Below the pieces are notes generated by a model, which was not told the DNA's origin, searched no databases, and worked only from the letters and a program-made list of their open reading frames with translations. DNA of 64,000 nucleotides from Marinifilum caeruleilacunae (lineage in GTDB: Bacteria > Bacteroidota > Bacteroidia > Bacteroidales > Marinifilaceae): positions 1 to 64,000 of the forward strand of contig NZ_RZNH01000007.1 in assembly GCF_013141825.1 (NCBI RefSeq), read 5' to 3'. Every line of letters begins with the position of its first letter. Position 1 is the first letter of the stretch. Shown here one piece after another: positions 22,020 to 29,988 of this stretch. Position numbers and translations under genes: made by a program.

Positions 22020-23393
22020 ATGTCTGCAAATTTGAAGCAATCCATTAGAGACTCTAAGTCTGCAAGATGGTTTGTTTTAGCTACTGTATCCTTCTTGATG
22101 TTTACAGGATACTTCTTTACTGATATCATGTCGCCTTTACAGGGTGCATTGCGCGATAACTTTGGATGGTCGAACGCAGAATATGGAATGTTTGCTGGTT
22201 CATACTCTTTCCTGAATGTATTCTGTCTGATGTTGATTTTCGGTGGTATTATTTTGGATAAACTGGGAATTCGTTTCACAGGTACTTCCTTTATTGGGGT
22301 AATGATTGCTGGTGCGTTTTTCAACTACTATGCAATGACCGATACTTTCAATAATGGCGGTTTGGGTTACGACTTTTTGAACTCATTCCTAACTCAATAC
22401 AAACCTTCACTTAAGCTTGCCATTCTTGGTTACACTTTATTTGGTGTGGGTGTTGAAATTGCAGGGATTACGGTTTCGCGTATTCTTGTAAAGTGGTTTA
22501 AAGGAAAAGAGCTTGCCCTGGCAATGGGATTGGAAATGGCTACAGCACGTGGTGGTATGTTGTTGGCATTCTCGGGATCTCGTTTGATGGCAGGTGAGGA
22601 GCAAATTGTTTCTCGTCCATTGGCTTTCGGAGTTTTATTCCTTGTGATTGGATTCTTAGCATTCTTTATCCATAACATGATGGATAAGAAAATGGATGCG
22701 GAAGTAGCTGATGATACAGCAGCAGCTGCTGAAGAAGATGAATTTAAAGTTTCTGATATTTTCTTGTTGTTCAAGAATCCGGGTTTCATTTTTATTGCAC
22801 TTCTTTGTGTATTGTTCTACTCAGCAGTGTTCCCATTCTCGAAGTTTGCTCCGGACTTGATGGTTCAGAAATACATGTTCAACGACAACTTTGCAGGTTC
22901 TATGGTAGGTTTATTGCCATTGGGAACTATCGTTTTGACTCCTTTATTTGGTGCATTTCTTGATAATAAAGGGAAAGGTGCAAGTGTTATGGTGTTAGGA
23001 GCTATCCTTTTAATCATTGTTCACAGTATTTTTGCATTTGGTCCTGATCAAAAAGCATTCGCATTTATTGCGATGATTGTATTGGGATTTGCATTCTCAT
23101 TTGTACCTGCTGCAATGTGGCCATCTATTCCAAAAATTGTTCCTGAATCTCGTTTGGGATCTGCTTATGCAATGATCTTTATGATTCAGAACGTTGGTTT
23201 GATGTTGTTCCCAATGATATTGGGTGCTGTATTGGATTCTTCAAACCAGGGTAACACCGGAAACTTAGACTATTCAAACTCTATGATGTTGATGGTAGGT
23301 TGTGGTGTTCTTGCATTGTTTTTTGCATTTATGCTAAAAGCAGTAGACAAGAAAAATGGTTACGGATTGGATCTACCAAACATTCAAAAATAA
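22020..23393 (+). CDS. MFS transporter, tandem paralogue 1
   Basis: A 457-residue inner-membrane carrier with 12 predicted helices. Conserved features include GGIILDKLGIRFTG (the MFS motif A region) and VKWFKGKELALAMGLEMATA after helix 5. FIFIALLCVLFYSAVFPFSKFAPD opens the second half, and FVPAAMWPSIPKIVPESRLGSAYA lies near helix 10. This pattern recalls MFSD1-like carriers, which move dipeptides in animals. The substrate here is unknown and that parallel is only suggestive. I chose ATG 22020 rather than 22014 so that the protein begins like paralogue 2 (MSA...). It has its own promoter and terminator. Confidence 0.88.
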   Translation: MSANLKQSIRDSKSARWFVLATVSFLMFTGYFFTDIMSPLQGALRDNFGWSNAEYGMFAGSYSFLNVFCLMLIFGGIILDKLGIRFTGTSFIGVMIAGAFFNYYAMTDTFNNGGLGYDFLNSFLTQYKPSLKLAILGYTLFGVGVEIAGITVSRILVKWFKGKELALAMGLEMATARGGMLLAFSGSRLMAGEEQIVSRPLAFGVLFLVIGFLAFFIHNMMDKKMDAEVADDTAAAAEEDEFKVSDIFLLFKNPGFIFIALLCVLFYSAVFPFSKFAPDLMVQKYMFNDNFAGSMVGLLPLGTIVLTPLFGAFLDNKGKGASVMVLGAILLIIVHSIFAFGPDQKAFAFIAMIVLGFAFSFVPAAMWPSIPKIVPESRLGSAYAMIFMIQNVGLMLFPMILGAVLDSSNQGNTGNLDYSNSMMLMVGCGVLALFFAFMLKAVDKKNGYGLDLPNIQK

Positions 23394-23413
23394 TAGCAAG
23401 CCTATATATTATG

Positions 23414-23440
23414 AAAGCCGCCAAATTGGCGGCTTTTTTT
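23414..23440 (+). terminator. Terminator of MFS gene 1
   Basis: AAGCCGCC, loop AAATT, GGCGGCTT and T-run, 20 bases past the stop. Confidence 0.85.
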
Positions 23441-23470
23441 ATGCCCACTCATTTAACATGAAATCAGTCA

Positions 23471-23501
23471 TTTGTTTTTTAAGCCATTAATCTTAATTTA
23501 G
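23471..23501 (+). promoter_or_regulatory. Promoter of MFS gene 2
   Basis: TTTG (23471-23474) and TAATTTAG (23494-23501), the same spacing as before MFS gene 1. This suggests that the promoter was duplicated with the gene. Confidence 0.5.
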
Positions 23502-23560
23502 TGGGCTTTAGAATGAAGTGCTTAAACTCTATAATTTTAACTTAAAATAATTACGTTATT

Positions 23561-24946
23561 ATGAGCGCAATTACACAATCATTAAGAGAATCGAAGACTG
23601 CACGTTGGTCGGCCCTGGCGATTGTCTCTTTTACAATGTTGACTGGTTACTATATTAACTATGTTATCTCTCCATTAAAACCAATGCTTGAGCAATATAT
23701 GGGTTGGGATAGTGGCGATTTTGGCTTTTGGAACTCCGCATACGGCTGGTTCAATGTATTTTTCCTAATGCTGATTTTTGGTGGTATTATCCTGGATAAA
23801 ATTGGTGTGCGATTTACAGGTCTTGGAGCAGCCATTACAATGATTATTGGTACTGGTCTTCAGTATATTGCTATCGAAGGTGTATTCCCAATGGAAGGAA
23901 TGATTTTCGGTGTTAAGAAGCAAATTGCTATTGGAGCCCTTGGTTTTGGTATTTTTGGGGTAGGTGTGGAAATTGCCGGTATAACGGTCTCCAAAATCAT
24001 TGTAAAATGGTTTAAAGGAAAGGAGTTGGCCCTGGCCATGGGACTCGAAATGGCAACAGCCCGTATGGGTACAGCTTTGGCACTTGCTCTTCCGCTTCCT
24101 ATGGCAAAAGCATTAGGAACAGGTGGTATTCCAAATATCTCGGCGCCCGTAATGTTAGGTTTAGCTCTTTTGGTTGCTGGTTTAATTGCCTTTATCTGGT
24201 ATACTTTTATGGATAAAAAATTAGAAGCTTCTGAAGGTATCTCTGATGAGATTAATGAAGAAGATGCTTTTAAAGTAAGTGATATATTCGTTATTATTTC
24301 CAATAAAGGTTTTTGGTTGTTGGCATTATTATGTGTTCTTTTTTATTCGGGTATTTTCCCATTCCTGTACTACGCAACCGACTTAATGATCAACAAGTAT
24401 GCTGTTGGTGAGGATTTTGCTGGTGCGATTCCATCATTATTACCTTTCGGGACAATTTTGTTAACACCATTATTTGGTAGTATATACGATCGTAAGGGTA
24501 AAGGAGCAACCATCATGTTGATTGGTTCTATTATGTTATTGTGTGTTCATGCACTATTTACGATTCCAGTTTTAAATCATTATATCATTGCAGTTGCTTT
24601 AATTATTTTGTTGGGAGTAACTTTCTCATTGGTTCCTTCTGCAATGTGGCCTTCAGTACCAAAAATTATTCCTGAAAAACAATTAGGGACAGCCTATGCA
24701 CTTATTTTCTGGGTACAAAATTGGGGATTAATGGGAATGCCATTATTAATTGGTCTTGTTCTTGAAAAATATTGTATTACTTCACAAGAAGTAGTTGATG
24801 GAGTTAGTAAGATCAGTTACGATTATACTTTGCCAATGGCAATTTTTGCGGCTACTGGTTTATTAGCAATTGGTATTGCTTTATTACTAAAAGCTGAAGA
24901 CAAGAAAAAAGGTTATGGCCTTGAATTGCCAAATATTCAGAAATAA
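23561..24946 (+). CDS. MFS transporter, tandem paralogue 2
   Basis: A 461-residue, 12-helix carrier very similar to paralogue 1: SLRESKTARWSALAIVSF at the start, GGIILDKIGVRFTG, VKWFKGKELALAMGLEMATA, SLVPSAMWPSVPKIIPEKQL and the shared ending KKGYGLELPNIQK. Substrate unknown. A separate promoter and terminator suggest independent control of each copy. Helices 7-8 contain FWLLALLCVLFYSGIFPFLYYATD, where paralogue 1 has FSKFAPD, a possible point of substrate difference. Family certain, specificity not. Confidence 0.88.
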   Translation: MSAITQSLRESKTARWSALAIVSFTMLTGYYINYVISPLKPMLEQYMGWDSGDFGFWNSAYGWFNVFFLMLIFGGIILDKIGVRFTGLGAAITMIIGTGLQYIAIEGVFPMEGMIFGVKKQIAIGALGFGIFGVGVEIAGITVSKIIVKWFKGKELALAMGLEMATARMGTALALALPLPMAKALGTGGIPNISAPVMLGLALLVAGLIAFIWYTFMDKKLEASEGISDEINEEDAFKVSDIFVIISNKGFWLLALLCVLFYSGIFPFLYYATDLMINKYAVGEDFAGAIPSLLPFGTILLTPLFGSIYDRKGKGATIMLIGSIMLLCVHALFTIPVLNHYIIAVALIILLGVTFSLVPSAMWPSVPKIIPEKQLGTAYALIFWVQNWGLMGMPLLIGLVLEKYCITSQEVVDGVSKISYDYTLPMAIFAATGLLAIGIALLLKAEDKKKGYGLELPNIQK

Positions 24947-24966
24947 TTGAATTGAAAAATACTTTC

Positions 24967-24996
24967 AAAAGCTGTCCAAACGGGCAGCTTTTTTTA
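24967..24996 (+). terminator. Terminator of MFS gene 2
   Basis: AAGCTGTCC, loop AAAC, GGGCAGCTT (one G-U), T-run. Confidence 0.8.
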
Positions 24997-25051
24997 TGCG
25001 GTATCGAAAAGTTTTGTATTTTCGGAACTTCTTATAACTAACACTAAACGA

Positions 25052-26416
25052 ATGAATACAGAAGCTTTAAAAACCTCTTTGCGGGATTCTGCTCTTACAC
25101 GTTGGGCAATGCTCCTTACAGTAGGATTTGTGCTGGCGGCAAACTATTATTTCTACGATGCCTTATCGCCATTAAAGTCAACATTAACCAAAGAATTTGG
25201 ATTTACCAGTACCGATTTTGGTCTTTTCGTATCGGTATATTCCATCCCTAATGTATTCTTCCTCATGGCCGTAATGGGAGGAATCATCCTGGATAAACTT
25301 GGCATCAGAAGAACCGGTTTCATGTTTATCGCATTTATGGCCCTTGGAGCATTAGTTACCGCTTATGGTGCCAGCGATATGTATCGCAACAATGGTTTAG
25401 GATATGCTTTCATGTCATCCTTTATGCCTGGATATTCGCCAGAATTAAAAATGATGTTATTGGGCCGATTCCTGTTTGGTTTGGGTGCTGAAACCAGTAT
25501 TGTAGTCATTAGTAAAATCATTGTAAAATGGTTTAAAGGGAAAGAATTGGCACTTGCATTTGGTGTAAAGTTAGGTTTGGCCCGAACAGGTTCATTTTTA
25601 GCTTTTAACTTATCTCCAATTTTGATTGAAGCTGATGCAGGCTGGACAGTTGCGACCTGGTTTGCTGCCTTCTTTGTAACCTCGGCTCTATTGGTTTTCA
25701 TGATTTACATGATGTTTGATTTGAAGCTGGATAAACAAGTACAACAAGATGGTTTGCTTTCGAAAAGCGAGGAGTTCCAATTCTCTGACCTTACCCGATT
25801 ATTGACAAACCGTTCATTTATTTTTGTTACTTTATTGTGTTTGACATTTTATTCTGCCGTGTTCCCATTCCTTAGCTTTTCAGCTGATTTTTTCCTGAAT
25901 AAATTTGGAATGACCATCAAGGAGAGTGGTTTTATATCCTCGCTGTTGCCAGTGGGTACAATGATTTTTACACCTCTCTTTGGCTTTATTGTAGACAAAT
26001 ATGGTAAAGCAGCTTCTTTAATGATATATGGTTCTTTAATCCTGGTAACAGTTCACCTGATTTTTGCTTTAACAGGATTAACACCTTATGTGCTGATGGT
26101 AATTTTAGGAATAGCCTTCTCATTGGTTCCTGCTGCCATGTGGCCATCGGTTGCAAAAATGGTTGATGAAGCCCGATTGGGATCAGCATACGGATTTATG
26201 TTCTCGGTTCAGAATCTTGGACTTTGGGCATTCCCAATTCTTGCCGGAATGGTATTGGATGGAACAAATCCTGAAGGTGCAAGCACCTTGGATTACACCT
26301 ACACAATGTTGATGTTTGGCTGTCTTGGAGTATTTGGGTTGGTTTTTGCTCTTTTATTGAAAAGAGAAGATAAAATATCAGGATACGGATTGGAATTGCC
26401 TTCGAATGTCAAATAG
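25052..26416 (+). CDS. MFS transporter, tandem paralogue 3
   Basis: A 454-residue, 12-helix carrier of the same subfamily but more diverged: TSLRDSALTRWAMLLTVGFV at the start, GGIILDKLGIRRTG, VKWFKGKELALAFGVKLGLA (where paralogues 1 and 2 have GLEMATA) and SLVPAAMWPSVAKMVDEARL. It ends GYGLELPSNVK. The Glu-to-Lys change in the conserved helix-5 stretch, at a place where MFS carriers often bind substrate or protons, hints at a different specificity. Substrate unknown. Only 105 bases separate it from gene 2, but a terminator lies between. Confidence 0.87.
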   Translation: MNTEALKTSLRDSALTRWAMLLTVGFVLAANYYFYDALSPLKSTLTKEFGFTSTDFGLFVSVYSIPNVFFLMAVMGGIILDKLGIRRTGFMFIAFMALGALVTAYGASDMYRNNGLGYAFMSSFMPGYSPELKMMLLGRFLFGLGAETSIVVISKIIVKWFKGKELALAFGVKLGLARTGSFLAFNLSPILIEADAGWTVATWFAAFFVTSALLVFMIYMMFDLKLDKQVQQDGLLSKSEEFQFSDLTRLLTNRSFIFVTLLCLTFYSAVFPFLSFSADFFLNKFGMTIKESGFISSLLPVGTMIFTPLFGFIVDKYGKAASLMIYGSLILVTVHLIFALTGLTPYVLMVILGIAFSLVPAAMWPSVAKMVDEARLGSAYGFMFSVQNLGLWAFPILAGMVLDGTNPEGASTLDYTYTMLMFGCLGVFGLVFALLLKREDKISGYGLELPSNVK

Positions 26417-26439
26417 GTTTTCAAATCTTTTAAAAATAT

Positions 26440-26473
26440 AAAGCTGTCAATTTTTTTTGGCAGCTTTTTTTTT
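26440..26473 (+). terminator. Terminator of MFS gene 3
   Basis: AAGCTGTCA, T-rich loop, TGGCAGCTT, then nine T. Confidence 0.75.
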
Positions 26474-26628
26474 GTGCCTGTAAGTTAATGCTTTGTAATG
26501 AAATGGTGTGTTTACCATGATTTTTTGGTAGGGTAAAAACCAATTTCCGCGTTTTAATAGTAAACGAACCTTAAAACTCTTCGCAACCTTTTTATTAATG
26601 ATGCATCTGTAAAATAAAAAATTGCCTT

Positions 26629-27258
26629 ATGAAATTACGACTGATTTATGCCGCCATGCTATTGTTTCTTTTTGCTTCTTGTGCGACAGTATCAAATACC
26701 ACAAGTATTGCAACAATTAAACATCAAAACAATAAGAATCAAATAAGCATGCAATTCCAGGGGAAGGACGATTGCTGTGTAGAAATGAAAGATTGTGAAG
26801 GAATCTGGAATCATGAAAAGCAAAGCATTTACCTTACAGGCTTACTGGTGAAAAGTGATTGTATTGGAACTGCTGAAGAGATTAGTATTGGAATTCATGG
26901 TGTTGATTTAAAGAACATCAAATTCCCACACGTGATATGCTGTGATTTAAACGAATCGGGATATGTGAGCTGGTATAACGAAGCTGAAGTGCAGAGAGAG
27001 AGAAAATTATGTGCCACTACAGGAAGTTGCGAGTACCAGGGGGATGTGAAAAGAGACAAGATCATACTAAAGCTTACAGGATTTGAAAACAATGTGTTGA
27101 AAGGAAATTTCGAAGGAAGAATTTTCCTTAAAGGAACTGCACAGCTCAAGTTTGTAAAAACCAGCGAATACAAAGATATCAGCAAGGGAACATTTCGTGT
27201 GAACCTAAGCAAAGAACAAGAAATTAAAAGAAGTAACTATTTGGTCGATAACAGGTAG
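26629..27258 (+). CDS. Cysteine-rich lipoprotein of unknown function
   Basis: A 209-residue product with a lipoprotein signal: hydrophobic residues 5-16 and lipobox LFASC, lipidated Cys18. The mature part has about eight more cysteines (DDCCVEMKDC, KSDC, VICCDL, KLCATTGSC), which suggests disulphides or metal binding outside the cytoplasm. The C-terminal half looks beta-rich (DKIILKLTGF, LKGNFEGRIFLKG). I recognise no family. It sits between the MFS cluster and the DUF6515 gene (68-base gap, same strand), with which it may be co-transcribed. Confidence 0.75.
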   Translation: MKLRLIYAAMLLFLFASCATVSNTTSIATIKHQNNKNQISMQFQGKDDCCVEMKDCEGIWNHEKQSIYLTGLLVKSDCIGTAEEISIGIHGVDLKNIKFPHVICCDLNESGYVSWYNEAEVQRERKLCATTGSCEYQGDVKRDKIILKLTGFENNVLKGNFEGRIFLKGTAQLKFVKTSEYKDISKGTFRVNLSKEQEIKRSNYLVDNR

Positions 27259-27326
27259 GTTTGCATTCAAAACACCCGGGAAAAATAAGAGCCTGTCGAA
27301 TCGAACAAAACTAAAAATGCAAGAAA

Positions 27327-27863
27327 ATGAAATACCTAGTGAAGATTTTGCTTGTATTGTTCCTGATTTCGGGTGGAATACTAATGCCAGAGCGTACAGA
27401 GGCAAAGCAAGTTTATAAGAAAGTTGTAGTAAAGCATAAGCGATACAAGAGATATCCTGCTAAAGGAACTACCGTTTTGTATGTAAATTCGGGCAAACGA
27501 ATCAAGCATCATAAAGGAGTTTTTTATCATGCCAATGGCATTTATTATCGAAAATCAACCCGTGGATACAAAATAGTAGCTGCGCCGGTAGGAGTTAGGG
27601 TTAAGGTGTTACCGGCCAAGCATGTTCGAATCGTTTTAAACGGGCGCAATTACTTTTACCATTATGGAACCTATTACATTGCTGTAGGAAAAAGGTATGA
27701 AGTTGTTGCTCCCCCGGTAGGCATACAAGTGGATGATTTGCCTAATGGTTATAAACTGGTTTCGAAAAAGGGTAGAACATTTTATGTGGTCGATGGGGTG
27801 TTTTACAAACGCATTGTTTTAAAAAATGGTGCAAGGGTATTCCAGGTTGTACGAGTAGCATGA
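27327..27863 (+). CDS. DUF6515 family exported protein
   Basis: A 178-residue, strongly basic protein with a signal peptide (LVKILLVLFLISGG, cleavage after about residue 26). It is built from repeats of one motif: GVFYHANGIYYRKSTRGYKI, NYFYHYGTYYIAVGKRYEVV and TFYVVDGVFYKRIVLKNGAR, each followed by a VV-x-PPVG-like turn. This Tyr-rich repeat is characteristic of DUF6515. The role is unknown; a periplasmic or cell-surface structural protein is plausible. It ends just before a bidirectional terminator shared with purA. Confidence 0.8.
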   Translation: MKYLVKILLVLFLISGGILMPERTEAKQVYKKVVVKHKRYKRYPAKGTTVLYVNSGKRIKHHKGVFYHANGIYYRKSTRGYKIVAAPVGVRVKVLPAKHVRIVLNGRNYFYHYGTYYIAVGKRYEVVAPPVGIQVDDLPNGYKLVSKKGRTFYVVDGVFYKRIVLKNGARVFQVVRVA

Positions 27864-27893
27864 AAAAATCCCGCTTTAAGGCGGGATTTTTTA
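27864..27893. terminator. Bidirectional terminator between DUF6515 and purA
   Basis: AAATCCCGC, loop TTTAAG, GCGGGATTT with T-runs on both sides; it can end both converging transcripts. Confidence 0.85.
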
Positions 27894-27910
27894 TGTGATA
27901 TATTTAGATC

Positions 27911-29182
27911 TTAGTCGATCATTCTGTCGATTGTTTGTGCACGGTTAGGACCTACCGAAACCACTTTTACAGGAACTCCTGTTTCTTTCTCGATAAAATC
28001 GATATAAGCGTTGAATTCTTCAGGAAACTCATTTTCATGAGTCATGGCAGTCATATCTGTTTGCCATCCTTTAAACTCGGTATAAACAGGCTCAATATCA
28101 TCGGTCATTTCGTAAGGAACGTGCTCAACTTCTTTCCCATTTACTTTGTACGAAGTACAAATTTTCACGCTTTCGAAATCATCCATCACATCCGATTTCA
28201 TCATGGTCAATTCGGTAACACCATTAATCATGATTGAGTATTTCAATGATACCAAATCCAACCAGCCACAACGTCTTGGACGACCAGTAGTTGATCCGTA
28301 CTCGTTACCATTGTCTCTTAATCTTTGTCCGTCTTCGTCGAACAATTCGGTTGGGAATGGCCCCATACCTACACGTGTACAATAAGCTTTGAAAATACCG
28401 ATTACATTTCCAATTCTGTTTGGAGCTACACCTAAACCAGTACAAGCACCGGCACAAACTGTGTTCGATGAAGTAACGAATGGGTATGATCCAAAATCAA
28501 TATCTAATAAAGTACCTTGAGCACCTTCAGCAAGAATTGATTTTTCGTTTTTAAGAGCATCATTTAAGAATTGTTCACTATCAATATGCTGGAATTCGCT
28601 AAGAATTTTAATTCCTTCGAACCAATCTGCTTCGTACTCTGAAATATCGTAATCGAACTCGTAGAATTTGTCAAGCATCTGGCGGTGCTTGGCAACCAAA
28701 AGTTCGTATTTTTCTTTAAAATTACTGTTGATATCACCAACTCTTAAACCATTTCTACCGGTTTTGTCCATATAAGTTGGCCCAATACCTTTAAGGGTAG
28801 AACCAATTTTCGATTTTCCTTTTGCTGCTTCCGAAGCTGCATCAAGAATTCTGTGAGATGGCAAAATCAGGTGTGCTTTCTTTGAAATGAATAAAGACTT
28901 CGACAAGTCGATACCTAATTTCTTGATTCCCTCAATTTCCTTTTTGAAGATCACAGGATCGATTACAACACCATTACCGATAACATTGATTTTATCGTCA
29001 CGGAAAATACCTGAAGGGATGGTGTGCAATACGTGTTTTATCTCGTTAAATTCTAAGGTATGTCCTGCATTTGGTCCACCCTGAAAACGGGTAATTAAAT
29101 CGTACTTTGGGGTCAGTACATCCACAACTTTTCCTTTACCTTCATCTCCCCACTGGAGGCCTAAAAGCACATCAACTTTCAT
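27911..29182 (-). CDS. purA: Adenylosuccinate synthetase
   Basis: Joins IMP and aspartate using GTP, the first step from IMP to AMP. The 423-residue protein has the P-loop-like GLQWGDEGKGKVVDVL (residues 8-23), with catalytic Asp in GDEGKG and His in GPNAGHT (near 42). It also has GSTLKGIGPTY and the late motif TTGRPRRCGWLDLV. Length and motifs are standard. It follows fur and relA/spoT on the same strand, a gene order common in Bacteroidota. A separate promoter in the fur-purA gap is likely. PurA is inhibited by ppGpp in other bacteria, which fits its nearness to relA/spoT. Confidence 0.97.
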   Translation of the reverse strand: MKVDVLLGLQWGDEGKGKVVDVLTPKYDLITRFQGGPNAGHTLEFNEIKHVLHTIPSGIFRDDKINVIGNGVVIDPVIFKKEIEGIKKLGIDLSKSLFISKKAHLILPSHRILDAASEAAKGKSKIGSTLKGIGPTYMDKTGRNGLRVGDINSNFKEKYELLVAKHRQMLDKFYEFDYDISEYEADWFEGIKILSEFQHIDSEQFLNDALKNEKSILAEGAQGTLLDIDFGSYPFVTSSNTVCAGACTGLGVAPNRIGNVIGIFKAYCTRVGMGPFPTELFDEDGQRLRDNGNEYGSTTGRPRRCGWLDLVSLKYSIMINGVTELTMMKSDVMDDFESVKICTSYKVNGKEVEHVPYEMTDDIEPVYTEFKGWQTDMTAMTHENEFPEEFNAYIDFIEKETGVPVKVVSVGPNRAQTIDRMID

Positions 29183-29308
29183 TTTGTCTAATAATTTGAT
29201 TTAAATCGTTTAATCTAATTTCCGGACCGGTTTGTTTTTTCATTTGGATTTATAAAACGGTTCGGCTTCGAGGTTAAAGCTTGAAGGATGGTTACAAGTT
29301 TTAACAGT

Positions 29309-29316
29309 CAAAGGTA
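29309..29316 (-). promoter_or_regulatory. Candidate purA promoter
   Basis: TACCTTTG on the minus strand, about 127 bases before the purA start. It matches TAnnTTTG; the -33 element is unclear. Confidence 0.4.
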
Positions 29317-29374
29317 GTAATTATTTTGAAATCCCTTTGAAGAAAATTCAGCTTGTTGATAAAATGTAAGGGCA

Positions 29375-29402
29375 TAAAAAAACCTCTTGTATTAAGAGGT
29401 TT
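29375..29402 (-). terminator. Intrinsic terminator of fur
   Basis: AACCTCTT and AAGAGGTT with a 5-base loop and a T-run on the minus strand, just past the fur stop codon. Confidence 0.8.
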
Positions 29403-29428
29403 TCAGAGATATATGATTGTTGATAAAT

Positions 29429-29887
29429 CTAGTTGCTTTCCAGTTTTCTGCATTCCTGGCAAGTACCGTAGATGTATAAAGAATGGTGCGAAACCTTGAA
29501 GTCCATATCGTCTGATACGTTTCTTCTTACATCATCAAGTCTTGTGTCACAGAATTCAAGAACTTTACCGCAGCGAGTACAAATCAAGTGATCGTGTTTA
29601 TTGCTATCGTATGCCTTCTCGAATTGAGCAATATTTTTACCAAATTGATGTTTGATTACCAACTTGCAGTCTAGCAACAAATCAATGGTATTATAAAGAG
29701 TTGCTCTACTTACACGATAATTTTTGTTTTTCATAAATATGTATAGAGACTCGATATCAAAATGTCCTTCTCTTGAGTAGATCTCGTCTAAAATAGCATA
29801 TCTTTCAGGGGTTTTTCTATGCCCTTTCTTCTGAAGATATTCGGTAAACATCTTCTTAACAATTTCTTTGGTGTCCTCGTTGCTCAT
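29429..29887 (-). CDS. fur: Fur-family transcriptional regulator
   Basis: A metal- or peroxide-responsive repressor of 152 residues. The N-terminal winged helix contains [20 protein letters not shown] and [16 protein letters not shown], the recognition helix. The C-terminal dimerisation domain has the metal site [16 protein letters not shown] and the second Cys pair GTCQECRK, giving the two CxxC structural zinc motifs. Whether it senses iron, zinc or peroxide cannot be decided from sequence alone. It lies between relA/spoT and purA. An 8-base palindrome ACCTAGGT just upstream of its start could be part of its own operator. Confidence 0.92.
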   Translation of the reverse strand: MSNEDTKEIVKKMFTEYLQKKGHRKTPERYAILDEIYSREGHFDIESLYIFMKNKNYRVSRATLYNTIDLLLDCKLVIKHQFGKNIAQFEKAYDSNKHDHLICTRCGKVLEFCDTRLDDVRRNVSDDMDFKVSHHSLYIYGTCQECRKLESN

Positions 29888-29988
29888 ATCTTAAAAATAA
29901 CCTAGGTGTTATCTAATCTAATTTAAAATAATGGGTCTAAAATAGTAATTTTTTTTAGAAATAAAATGTTATTTAGAATAAATTTTCA

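Noticed and set aside
22020..26416. Nitrate/nitrite (NarK) transporters
   Set aside because: The nitrate signature motifs of NarK proteins are not seen and no nitrate reductase genes are nearby.
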